Origin: Phytopythium helicoides
Taxonomy: Eukaryota > Oomycota > Peronosporomycetes > Pythiales > Pythiaceae
Assembly: GCA_024867545.1 (NCBI GenBank)
Contig: JANFNE010000030.1
Span: 434,001-498,000, forward strand
Direction of reading: 5' to 3'
Length of the DNA stretch: 64,000 nt
The notes under the pieces were generated by a model. That model saw only the letters and a program-made list of their open reading frames with translations. It made no database searches and was not told the DNA's origin. This document shows, one piece after another, positions 1 through 9,848 of this stretch; positions within the stretch are counted from its first letter, which is position 1; every line of letters begins with the position of its first letter. The translations under genes were made by a program, and so were the position numbers.

Positions 1-311
1 ACACACATACCAACAATTCAACACACACACACCACATACCAACTCGACCACTATCGCCCTCCATCTGCTGCTCCAACGGAGCAGCAGACAAAAGTACTGG
101 ATTAGTGTCATTACGGACATCTGTTCGGACCCGCATGCATCGCCCTGTTCCATGCGTCGGATCGGATCGGATCGCTTTTGTTGGTTGTTGATGGCCTGTT
201 TATGTGTATGTGATCGTGGCTCCTGGAAAAGGATGGAGGTTGGAGCGGTGAGCGGCGGGGGTGGATGGGGAAAACAATGGAAAGTAATCCAAAGGACGGC
301 GAGACAAGAAG

Positions 312-358
<47 letters not shown>

Positions 359-515
359 AGGAGGGAGGGAGGGATGGAAGCTGAATAGGAATCAGAATGT
401 GTGGGTGATGTGTATAGGAGTGAGTAGTGTATGAATATGGGTTGGTGGTTTGTAAACAAAAAAGTATGGATTGGTGCAAAAGTGGAAAAGAAAGAAGGAG
501 GGAATGGGAGGAGCG

Positions 516-519
516 AAAA
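516..519 (-). terminator. Pol III T4 terminator of tRNA copy 1
   Basis: TTTT on the minus strand, three bases after the tRNA discriminator base; a minimal RNA polymerase III stop signal. Confidence 0.6.
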
Positions 520-522
520 GAG

Positions 523-595
523 TGGACGTTGAGGGTATCGATCCCCCTGCCTCCCGCATGCGAAGCGGGCGCTCTACCATCTGAGCTAAACGCCC
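523..595 (-). tRNA. tRNA-Ala (anticodon CGC), copy 1
   Basis: A 73-nt cloverleaf without intron. The acceptor stem GGGCGTT pairs with AACGTCC (one G-U), followed by discriminator A. The D arm contains TAGCTCAGATGGTAGAGC. The anticodon stem CCCGC/GCGGG closes the loop TTCGCAT, so the anticodon is CGC (Ala, codon GCG). The T stem GGGGG/CCCTC closes the loop ATCGATA, with A instead of the usual T at position 54. No CCA is encoded, as expected for a nuclear gene. A run of four T follows on the transcribed strand. Confidence 0.95.
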
Positions 596-1042
596 ATAAC
601 ATAACATCAAACACACACATATACAAACACAAACAAATACAAACAAACACAAACAAACACAACAACCACCACCACAACGACGACGACAAACAACAACTCA
701 ATACACACAAACAAACAAACATATTACATCAACACACATACCAACAATTCAACACACACACACCACATACCAACTCGACCACTATCGCCCTCCATCTGCT
801 GCTCCAACGGAGCAGCAGACAAAAGTACTGGATTAGTGTCATTACGGACATCTGTTCGGACCCGCATGCATCGCCCTGTTCCATGCGTCGGATCGGATCG
901 GATCGCTTTTGTTGGTTGTTGATGGCCTGTTTATGTGTATGTGATCGTGGCTCCTGGAAAAGGATGGAGGTTGGAGCGGTGAGCGGCGGGGGTGGATGGG
1001 GAAAACAATGGAAAGTAATCCAAAGGACGGCGAGACAAGAAG

Positions 1043-1089
<47 letters not shown>

Positions 1090-1246
1090 AGGAGGGAGGG
1101 AGGGATGGAAGCTGAATAGGAATCAGAATGTGTGGGTGATGTGTATAGGAGTGAGTAGTGTATGAATATGGGTTGGTGGTTTGTAAACAAAAAAGTATGG
1201 ATTGGTGCAAAAGTGGAAAAGAAAGAAGGAGGGAATGGGAGGAGCG

Positions 1247-1250
1247 AAAA
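1247..1250 (-). terminator. Pol III T4 terminator of tRNA copy 2
   Basis: TTTT on the minus strand directly after the tRNA, same position as in copy 1. Confidence 0.6.
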
Positions 1251-1253
1251 GAG

Positions 1254-1326
1254 TGGACGTTGAGGGTATCGATCCCCCTGCCTCCCGCATGCGAAGCGGG
1301 CGCTCTACCATCTGAGCTAAACGCCC
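1254..1326 (-). tRNA. tRNA-Ala (anticodon CGC), copy 2
   Basis: Same sequence as copy 1, 731 bp further on: anticodon loop TTCGCAT, G-U in the acceptor stem, T-loop ATCGATA. It is followed by TTTT at 1247-1250. Confidence 0.95.
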
Positions 1327-1957
1327 ATAACATAACATCAAACACACACATATACAAACACAAACAAATACAAACAAACACAAACAAACACAACAACCAC
1401 CACCACAACGACGACGACAAACAACAACTCAATACACACAAACAAACAAACATATTACATCAACACACATACCAACAATTCAACACACACACACCACATA
1501 CCAACTCGACCACTATCGCCCTCCATCTGCTGCTCCAACGGAGCAGCAGACAAAAGTACTGGATTAGTGTCATTACGGACATCTGTTCGGACCCGCATGC
1601 ATCGCCCTGTTCCATGCGTCGGATCGGATCGGATCGCTTTTGTTGGTTGTTGATGGCCTGTTTATGTGTATGTGATCGTGGCTCCTGGAAAAGGATGGAG
1701 GTTGGAGCGGTGAGCGGCGGGGGTGGATGGGGAAAACAATGGAAAGTAATCCAAAGGACGGCGAGACAAGAAGAGAAAGAAAGAAAGAAAGAAAGAAAGA
1801 AGGAGGGAGGGAGGGATGGAAGCTGAATAGGAATCAGAATGTGTGGGTGATGTGTATAGGAGTGAGTAGTGTATGAATATGGGTTGGTGGTTTGTAAACA
1901 AAAAAGTATGGATTGGTGCAAAAGTGGAAAAGAAAGAAGGAGGGAATGGGAGGAGCG

Positions 1958-1961
1958 AAAA
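1958..1961 (-). terminator. Pol III T4 terminator of tRNA copy 3
   Basis: TTTT on the minus strand directly after the tRNA. Confidence 0.6.
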
Positions 1962-1964
1962 GAG

Positions 1965-2037
1965 TGGACGTTGAGGGTATCGATCCCCCTGCCTCCCGCA
2001 TGCGAAGCGGGCGCTCTACCATCTGAGCTAAACGCCC
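1965..2037 (-). tRNA. tRNA-Ala (anticodon CGC), copy 3
   Basis: Same sequence as copy 1, 711 bp after copy 2; the shorter spacing comes from the shorter GAAA tract. It is followed by TTTT at 1958-1961. Confidence 0.95.
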
Positions 2038-2484
2038 ATAACATAACATCAAACACACACATATACAAACACAAACAAATACAAACAAACACAAACAAAC
2101 ACAACAACCACCACCACAACGACGACGACAAACAACAACTCAATACACACAAACAAACAAACATATTACATCAACACACATACCAACAATTCAACACACA
2201 CACACCACATACCAACTCGACCACTATCGCCCTCCATCTGCTGCTCCAACGGAGCAGCAGACAAAAGTACTGGATTAGTGTCATTACGGACATCTGTTCG
2301 GACCCGCATGCATCGCCCTGTTCCATGCGTCGGATCGGATCGGATCGCTTTTGTTGGTTGTTGATGGCCTGTTTATGTGTATGTGATCGTGGCTCCTGGA
2401 AAAGGATGGAGGTTGGAGCGGTGAGCGGCGGGGGTGGATGGGGAAAACAATGGAAAGTAATCCAAAGGACGGCGAGACAAGAAG

Positions 2485-2531
<47 letters not shown>

Positions 2532-2688
2532 AGGAGGGAGGGAGGGATGGAAGCTGAATAGGAATCAGAATGTGTGGGTGATGTGTATAGGAGTGAGTAG
2601 TGTATGAATATGGGTTGGTGGTTTGTAAACAAAAAAGTATGGATTGGTGCAAAAGTGGAAAAGAAAGAAGGAGGGAATGGGAGGAGCG

Positions 2689-2692
2689 AAAA
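2689..2692 (-). terminator. Pol III T4 terminator of tRNA copy 4
   Basis: TTTT on the minus strand directly after the tRNA. Confidence 0.6.
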
Positions 2693-2695
2693 GAG

Positions 2696-2768
2696 TGGAC
2701 GTTGAGGGTATCGATCCCCCTGCCTCCCGCATGCGAAGCGGGCGCTCTACCATCTGAGCTAAACGCCC
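2696..2768 (-). tRNA. tRNA-Ala (anticodon CGC), copy 4
   Basis: Same sequence as copy 1, 731 bp after copy 3. It is the last tRNA before the repeat breaks off at 2865. Its upstream flank is truncated about 100 bp from the gene, so this copy shows how much 5' flank survives at the array edge. Confidence 0.95.
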
Positions 2769-2954
2769 ATAACATAACATCAAACACACACATATACAAA
2801 CACAAACAAATACAAACAAACACAAACAAACACAACAACCACCACCACAACGACGACGACAAACAGAAGTCGTCATGTTGCTCGCTGCTCTCAACTTGAT
2901 CCGTTCAATGTCGTTGCTAGTTGGGTTGAACAATGCTTCCGTCGTATCTCAACA

Positions 2955-2993
2955 TTTTTTAAAAAAAAAAAAAGAAAAAAAAAAAGAAAAAAA
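2955..2993. repeat. T6 plus A-rich tract between tRNA array and SNF2 gene
   Basis: Six T followed by about 33 bases of A broken by three single G. It lies 70-110 bp upstream of the SNF2 start. It could be a nucleosome-free promoter element, or the scar of a retroposed poly(A) tail at the array boundary. Nothing else is recognisable between 2866 and 3065. Confidence 0.6.
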
Positions 2994-3065
2994 GATCGAC
3001 TTCCCGAATAGTGCGCCCTCCATTTTCTGTGGTGTCCAAGATCGAGCACTTTGAACCCGGATCCC

Positions 3066-5940
3066 ATGGCGCCGTGCTCGTGCGGGCTGCTGCCGTGCAT
3101 CTGCGTGGGCGACGAGCCGGCTGAGGACGCGCGCGCGTCGCTGCGGCGGCTGCTGGCGGCCGACGCCGCCGCCGCGTGCGCCAGCTGCATGATGCTGCCG
3201 TGCATCTGCCCGGCGGAGCCGCTGGAGGACGAGGCGACGAGCGTCGAGGCCGCGACGCCGCCGGCCGAGCCGCAGGCCGCCGACTCGGACGAGGAGCAGG
3301 AGGAGACGGACGCGTTCGGGCGCGCGCGACTCGTAGATGAAGAAGAGCTCTGGGTCGCGAGGGAGCTCAAGCGCGTGCTCAAGCCGCATCAGAAGCAGGG
3401 CGTGCGCTTCCTGCTCGACAACGTGCGCGCGCAGCGCGGCTGCATCCTCGCCGACTACATGGGGCTCGGCAAGACGCTGCAGGTCATCGCAGCCGTGCAC
3501 TCCTTCATGATCGACCAGCTGCAGGCCCGAGACGAGAGCGGCGAGGGCGAGGATGGAGGCGACAAGGCGGGAGTGCGGCCGCCAGCGACGCCGACGACCG
3601 CGATGGTGCTGTGCCCAGCCATCTGCATCCCCAACTGGGAGGCAGAGTTCAAAAAGTGGCTCAGCGCAGAGTCGCTCGAGCAGTGTCCCGTACTCGCGCT
3701 TGACTCCACGACTGGGAAGGGCACCACGGCCGGACGCATCCGCCTGCTGCAAAAGTGGAGGCGCCAGGGAGGAGTGCTGCTCATCGGGCTACGAGATGTT
3801 CCGCAGCCTGCTCAACCCGACGCTGGCTGGCGCGCTGGACCGCGAGCCGGCCTATTCAGGTCTGCACTCGCGTCGGGTCATCCACGATGGAGGTCACGGA
3901 CTCGCTCAGTGCCAAGACGCAAAAGTCCGCGCGGGAGTTTTACCAGTTCCTGTGCAACCCTGGCGCCGATCTCGTTGTGCTGGATGAGGGGCACCGAATG
4001 AAGGATCCCAGCTCGTTGCTGTGCCAGAGTGTCGCCAAGATCAAGTCACACCGTCGACTCGTTTTGACTGGTTACCCAGTTCAGGTATGTGATCAATCGT
4101 GTGTACTCTTCAATCTTGTATGAGGACGGCTCATTGATGGTATGCTTGTGATGGCAGAACTCGCTGTCCGAGTACTGGTGCATGGTCAACTTTGCCCGCG
4201 ACAATTTCTCGGGTCGTACGAGTCTTTCCGGTCGCGCTACGAGAAGCCGATCATGGAAGGCAACGCCGCCCGATCAAAGGAGTTGATCGATAAGCTGCAG
4301 GATGTAGTGCTTCGCCGCGGAAAGGCACTTCTGCGGAAGCAGCTACCGCCTAAGATGGAGTGGATCTTGTATTGCAAGTTATCTCCCATTCAGCATCGAC
4401 TGTATTGCGACTTCTTGGATTTCTATGGCGAGTCCGAAGATGGCAAGGCAAACGCAGACTTACTCACGGCATATGCCGCGTTGCTCCAGGTAATGAACCA
4501 CCCAGATATTATTTACTCAAAGCTGTGCCCGGATGAGCGGGACGCAGGGGTTGATGAGGACCCAGACCAGCTGGCACTTGGTGGCCGGATCGATGAGTGG
4601 GCTTGGGAAAGCGAGGAGCGCTTGATGGAGAAAAAGCAGCTTGCAGCTGCTCAATTGCGGAAGCGCCGCCAGAAGATCACAGACCGCCAGAAGTCCTATG
4701 AGTGGGCTCGCTCTGTCATCTTCGGCCAGACGCATGATCGCCCTTCGCGTCCACTTTCAACACAAGGGTTTACTCAGAGCATTGCCGAGCAAGCAGCCAC
4801 AATCTATCGGACGGAGGTTTTGGAGAACAGTGGCAAGATGGCCGTCCTGATGCAGATTATTGAGGAGAGTTTCGCGTGCGGAGACAAGGTTGTCGTGTTT
4901 TCACAGAGCGTGCCGACCCTGAAGGTCATTGGTGACTTCCTCCGAACGAGCCATTTCAACCCGAGTCGGGAGGCAGATCTCGAACGCAAGGCAAAGGCAG
5001 AGTCGGCGGGCGCGACTGGGAAAAAGGTAAAGCGACGTAGGATTCTGCACCATCCAAAGCGAGACCCTGCAGGAATTATTCGCAAGCGAAATGTCGAGAC
5101 TGGCACCAAGCGCCGGAAGTTCGTGACGACAACCGACGTGCAGCCAGAGACGTGGTTCCTTCAGATTGACGGGAGCACCAGCGGTGCCAAGCGAATGGAG
5201 TATATTGATGTGAGTCTCCTGTGCAAATGCCACGAGTAAGGTGCACGCATGAAAGCTGACTCAGATCTTGCTATTGCCATGCACAGCTCTTCAGTTCGGC
5301 TTCGAGTTCAGTGAAGCTGCTTCTAGTTTCGACGCGCGCGGGTGCAGGAGGGCATCAATCTTCACGCTGCTAACCGCCTGGTTCTCTTCGATGTCAGCTG
5401 GAATCCGTCAAATGACCATCAGGTATGCACTGCATCCGCATTTCATCATGGTGCAATCAGACCTTTCACTCTGGAGTTGTCCGCAGTCGATGTGCCGCTC
5501 GCATCGTATCGGCAGTCGAAGACCGGTTCACGTTTATCGCCTCGTAAGCACGGGCACTATGGAGCGCATGATCTATGAGCAGCAAATGAAAAAGGTGGAC
5601 CTCTCGACCGCAGGTGGTGGACAACAAGCAGAAGGACTCGAGCGTGGCAGCGCCATCCTCTGCCGCAGGGTTCTACTTCCACGGACGCCGTTCCGTTCAG
5701 CGGGTTCCTGCAGGCCCCAGCGCCGCCCGACGTCTCTCAGTTAGTTAAGCTTGATGAGTCGGACGTTCAGGGCGACGAAGTGCTGGTTTCGTGCATGCAG
5801 AACCTCGGCCACTGGCTGGTGGGTGCTGTTTCCTCTCTCTCTTTTTCATTCCAAATGCACTAACGCGTTCCCTCTAGGTCGACGTCCACCCCGTTCACGA
5901 GCCGCAGGAGGACAGCAGCAAGCCCATTCTGGACGAGTAA
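3066..5940 (+). pseudogene. ATRX/RAD54L2-like SNF2 ATPase, frame broken
   Basis: Chromatin-remodelling helicase of the SNF2 superfamily. N-terminal half: motif I reads ILADYMGLGKT, motif Ia ends in a CPAICIPNW segment, the Walker B box is LDEGH, followed by LVLTGYPVQ and NSLSEYW as in ATRX. C-terminal half: VVVFSQSV (motif IV), LLVSTRAG (motif V) and SHRIGSRRPVHVYRL (motif VI). Introns fit at 4086-4157, 5210-5286, 5423-5486 and 5819-5877; the last exon ends DE-stop at 5940. ATG 3066 is the first ATG in the frame. Besides introns, the protein jumps frame about six times: near 3786-3788 (extra G), 3860-3880, 4206 (missing C), 5337-5345, 5606-5614 and 5668-5671. Each jump restores a conserved motif, so family identity is firm, but whether this copy is a pseudogene or carries sequencing errors is open. 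A C-x-C...LPCIC motif occurs twice in the N-terminus. Confidence 0.8.
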
Positions 5941-6155
5941 CATCTCGAATCCCACGCGACCGATTTTGTTTTTGTTTTTGTTTTTTGTTTTGTTTTCTCT
6001 TTCCACTTTTCGGACACCCGACTGCAACTGCTTGTCAAAGCCTCCGTCCTCACATGTCGCATAGGCGCGCGCCACCTGCATGTTCCGCCGCCTTCCTCCT
6101 CGGTCGGGGACTGACTATTCCTGATTTTCGCGAGCGTCCACATTAGTCGAAAGCC

Positions 6156-6956
6156 ATGGCGAGGCAGCCCGTGGGCGTCGACGTGACGGCCCACAAGGAG
6201 CGGCGTGAGGCGGGCGACACGCGTCGCGCCCCCAAGCTGCGCGCGCGCTTCTACGTGGAGCTGGTCGTGGGCTCGAGGCACGCGAGCCACACGCGCGTGG
6301 GCTTCTCGGGCACCTTCAAGGCGCTGCTGGCGCTCCACCGCGCCTTCGAGCGCGCCTACGCGGACCAGCACGAGGCGCGCGAGCCCGCGGGCCAGCGCAG
6401 GGCCAGCGCGTCCTCCTCCTCGTCCTCCACGGCCTCGCAGTCCTCGGCGTCCTCGGCCGCGTCCTCGGGCGTGCGCAGGTTCTTCCGGCGGCTCGTCCAG
6501 CCCGACAGGCCCGCGGTGGACCAGGCGCACCGGCTCAGCTACTCTAGCACCAGCGGTGGTGCGGCGGGGCTGCCGCCCTTCCCCGCGAGCAACAAGCTGC
6601 TCGTGCGCATCGAGGGAGACGCAGGAAAAGACGACGCCAAGGTCGAGGCCAGGGCCGCCGCGCTCTTCGAGTACTACTCGCAGCTCTTCAACTCGGACGA
6701 CGGAGACCTCTTCCTCGACCTCGTCTACCAGCACGCGGCCCTCGCGGCCGACAGGAAGAAGCAGGCGCTGCAGGAGCCGAGCCCGGAGGAGGAGCAGCAC
6801 GGTCGAGGTATCTTCAAGAACCTATTGGCGCGACACGACAAGGATGGCGGGCTCGTGCCCACCAGCACCACTGTCGAGTTCCTAGAACCCGTGCACGTGC
6901 ACAAGTCCAAGTCGCACAGGGCTTCCAAGCGAGGCTCGAACCAGCGCAACCACTGA
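6156..6956 (+). CDS. PX (phox homology)-like protein with Ser-rich insert
   Basis: 266 aa, single exon. Residues 25-70 resemble the first strands and basic arm of a PX domain (ARFYVELVVG, then GFSGTFKALLALHRAFERAY). A Ser/Ala-rich insert covers about 80-110. The rest of the fold seems to resume at 140-215 with LPPFPASNK, the LPP-x-P loop typical of PX, and a helix ending LFLDLVYQHA. PX domains bind phosphoinositides on endosomes; that role here is inferred from the family. The C-terminal 50 residues are basic with no recognised domain. The start at 6156 has a good context. The gene lies 215 bp after the SNF2 stop and converges with the next gene, 151 bp away. Confidence 0.6.
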   Translation: MARQPVGVDVTAHKERREAGDTRRAPKLRARFYVELVVGSRHASHTRVGFSGTFKALLALHRAFERAYADQHEAREPAGQRRASASSSSSSTASQSSASSAASSGVRRFFRRLVQPDRPAVDQAHRLSYSSTSGGAAGLPPFPASNKLLVRIEGDAGKDDAKVEARAAALFEYYSQLFNSDDGDLFLDLVYQHAALAADRKKQALQEPSPEEEQHGRGIFKNLLARHDKDGGLVPTSTTVEFLEPVHVHKSKSHRASKRGSNQRNH

Positions 6957-7107
6957 TTGGACCGTGTATCTATTGAAGTCGACAGCGGGGCAGGTTGAAT
7001 TGCCCGCTTGTCGCGAGGTCTTTTGCCGAGGGTGTCGAGTAGGAGAGACAGGATTCCATCACATGAATCAATTTTAGTATCTTTGATTTTCACGACCTCT
7101 TCTTCGT

Positions 7108-9715
7108 CTACGGTGAACATTCTTCTCGATCGCCTTCGGTGAAGTCCGACTGATATCCGTCTTCGTACCCGCCTACATGCATCAGCTCTGAAACGGCTGC
7201 GCTATGCGGCTCGCTTCGTGAAACTTGCGCTTCATCTGAGGATGGCCGTACTTTACCAACTGATGATGCCAACGAAGAAGATGACGATAACGATGACGAT
7301 GAAGAAGATGAGTCAGCAGATGAAGATGAAGATGAAGATGAAGACGAAGACGAAGATGCGGAAGTCGACGAGGATGAAGACCGAGTTATTGCTGTTGGTG
7401 GATCTCGCGGTAGCTCTACTTCTCTGGCAGCCACTCCCAAGTCTTGATGTTCGATTGCGGTACCGACTCCCTCCGTGCTTTTGTCAACGGAGCCGCTTAC
7501 GTGGAGCTGAGCGACCTCGAGAAATTCTTCGGACGAGTCACTAACAAGATCGTTGTCGATGTCATCCTCGACCTCTTGCAGCATTCGTTCAACCTCGGCT
7601 AGCTTTTGTCGATGACTATCAGAGGCGACATCTTTTGCAACCTCCTCAACTCCCGGCTGCTTTTCAGTCGCAATATCTTCCATCGATGACGATATGTGGT
7701 CCGACCTGCTATTATCTTGCTTCACCTGATTCTCACCAGCCCCATCGACGCTTTCATGAGATGATGGCAAGCATTTTAAGAATTCACCACCGGCAGATCT
7801 CAGGGTTGACAATGAAGATTCAATAGAACGTTGCTGATTCATGTCAACGGAATCATCTTCCACACTAGGATCTGGCAACGCATCCAAGGATGCACCATTT
7901 TCGTTTGTTCGGTGAGCCTCTCTGTCCACAGTAGAAGAAGCATCGACAAAAGGAATCTGAGGAGTGTCTTCTGACGCTGCATTTGGACTCCGTGGAGTCT
8001 GAGTTTTTGTCTCCTCGTGAGATTGTGCGGTTGGTTTGATGCGCTCAACACTCGCAACAGGAACAGACACAGCTCGAGAAGTCTTTGAACGCGTAGATCC
8101 ACCACTACGCGGATGACTACGGTTCTGTGGGACTGTCTTGGGTGTCTTTGGCGCTGGAGATAATTGACTTTCGTCGCTTCTAGCAACAGAGATAGGAGGA
8201 ACTCTGTCAGATTTCGGAACCGATGGCGTGCTGGATCGTGGAGATTTCAATTTATCTCGTTGAATCGAGGCCGAACTCTCCTTCCGTAGTATGACCTTCA
8301 TATCTTCAATTGCACGAGACAAAACAACCATTCGATCCGGTGACGATGGAGTTGCATTCAACACGTGACCGTTAGTAGCGATCTGGGAGTCGTATGTTCG
8401 CTTACGCTTCTCCAATGCAAGCTGTTGCTGCAGAGTTTCTATGCGCGCCTTTAGGCTCCCTGTTTCCTGCTCAAGTTTGCTTTTTTCATGGTAAATCTTT
8501 TTGTTTTCTTGTTGTAACCTCGTGATTTGATCATTGTACGTTGCTTCAACTTCAGCAAATGAGCTTGCTTGCTCGCCGTGAGTTGCGATCTCCTGCCGCT
8601 GCCGGCCAAGTAGCGCTTGAAGGCGATAGATTTCCTGATAAAGCTGACCACGTTCTTCCTCAAGCTCCATCAGATTAGTGCTCTTGGAGCTGCTTCTTAG
8701 CGTCTGTAATGCCTCTTCGTATCCACCAAGTGTTTGTGCTTGCTGGGCAATCTTTTGACGAAGCTTCTGGATCAGGGTATTTTGCTGGCGATCCCGCTGT
8801 GCTGCATTAGACGACATGATATCATAGTTGCCAGAAACAGACCGAGCATGGAGTAAGCTTTCTATCTTTCGATCCTTGAGTGCAACTATTTCTTCAAGTC
8901 GCCGCACACGAGCGATAGCCTTTACTCGTCGCTCTTGTTCGAGTTGACAAGCCGATTTGAGCTCACTAACGATTTCAACAAGCTTGAAGTACTCATCGTG
9001 AAGTTCAGCTTGCTGAAAAATGTGCGACTTGTTATGTATCGTCGCCATGGCCGAGGCTGAATTTGGGAGGCGTTTGATGCCAGCAGGTGAGGATCGCTCA
9101 GTGCCTTGATATACCGCACGGATGCGAGGATTGACAGACTCTCTAGTTTGGCGTTTTCGACGGATTCCGGTACCAGCCGAGATAGGCCGGGAAACTCCAG
9201 TGCATCCGGTGGGCTTATCATCACGACTTCTCTCATCATCTGTCCGAAGGTAAGGTCTCGCACTAGCAGGACGAGATGGGCGAATACATGCCGATGCGGT
9301 TGTAGAACCAGGAGGCGCAGGGCCAGCAGGGTTATGTGCGTTTACCAGATAGAATTGAGGGGATTCTGAGGGCACTGGGTGACGTAATGTAGCACTTTGT
9401 GGTCGTCTAGATTCCTGCCTGCAAAACCGAGATACGTGTGAGCTAGAGTTCAATTCACTGGTCTTGGGCTAGTCCCTAACCTTTGAATCTGAGTGAGATA
9501 AGCGTCGTAGCTATCCAGGTCAATCTACCAAGGTTCAGGGTCAACTTTATATTCTACGCAGGAAATATATGATCCTTTCGCACCTCCACTTCGTCTCCCT
9601 CTTCATCACATTGAGGTGGCCTCAACCGAGATTGGGAGATGTACTCTTCATCATCAAGATACTCTTCTTCGCTTTCTGCGTTGCTGGTCCATTCATCGCC
9701 GCGACGGCGAGCCAT
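7108..9715 (-). CDS. Coiled-coil protein with Ser-rich and acidic C-terminus
   Basis: Three exons: 9715-9584, 9524-9481 and 9418-7108; all joins keep the frame. Exon 1 starts at ATG 9715 and encodes a short acidic leader beginning MARRRGDEW. Exon 3 continues with a Pro/Ser/Arg-rich region, then a long coiled coil with heptad runs of Glu, Leu and Gln (about residues 200-420 of the joined protein). A Ser/Thr-rich tail follows, with a run of more than 30 mostly Ser residues before the acidic C-terminus. No enzyme domain is visible. Gene density and neighbours such as POC5 make a cytoskeletal or basal-body role possible, but I do not recognise the family. The Ser tract is encoded largely by TCN codons and looks like an ATC/GAT-type repeat on the other strand (7270-7380). 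Confidence 0.75.
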
Positions 9716-9848
9716 CTTAGCTTGCAAGGGCAAACTGTTGGAACAGGAAAGTGATAGTTGTAATGTATTCTTAGGATCGGATCGCCTATAGTTGGATTCA
9801 CTCACAAGTGAAAAATGAAATGCTCATTCATTTCAAGGTTTTGCTTCT

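Larger units (their letters stand above)
1..2865. repeat. Tandem array of tRNA-Ala-bearing units (711-731 bp)
   Basis: The same unit recurs at 1-731, 732-1462, 1463-2173 and 2174-2865; the last is cut off, and the array probably continues left of the window. Unit three is 20 bp shorter because its GAAA microsatellite has five fewer repeats. Otherwise the copies look identical by eye. Each unit holds one tRNA-Ala(CGC) on the minus strand, the (GAAA)n tract followed by GGGA repeats, a perfect 10-bp-stem hairpin (65-87 in the first unit), three GGATC repeats, and CA-rich sequence with AAAC repeats. Long open frames exist on both strands, but they come from low-complexity sequence and run through the tRNA, so I do not call them genes. 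Confidence 0.95.

Noticed and set aside
130..180. B-box-like GTTCGGACC in the tRNA units as a second Pol III gene
   Set aside because: No matching A box or cloverleaf around it on either strand.
111..2899. Long open frames on both strands of the tRNA array (up to 234 aa), repeated in every unit
   Set aside because: They run through the tRNA and through GAAA, CA and AAAC low-complexity tracts, and overlap on opposite strands. Repetition of the unit makes them look conserved.
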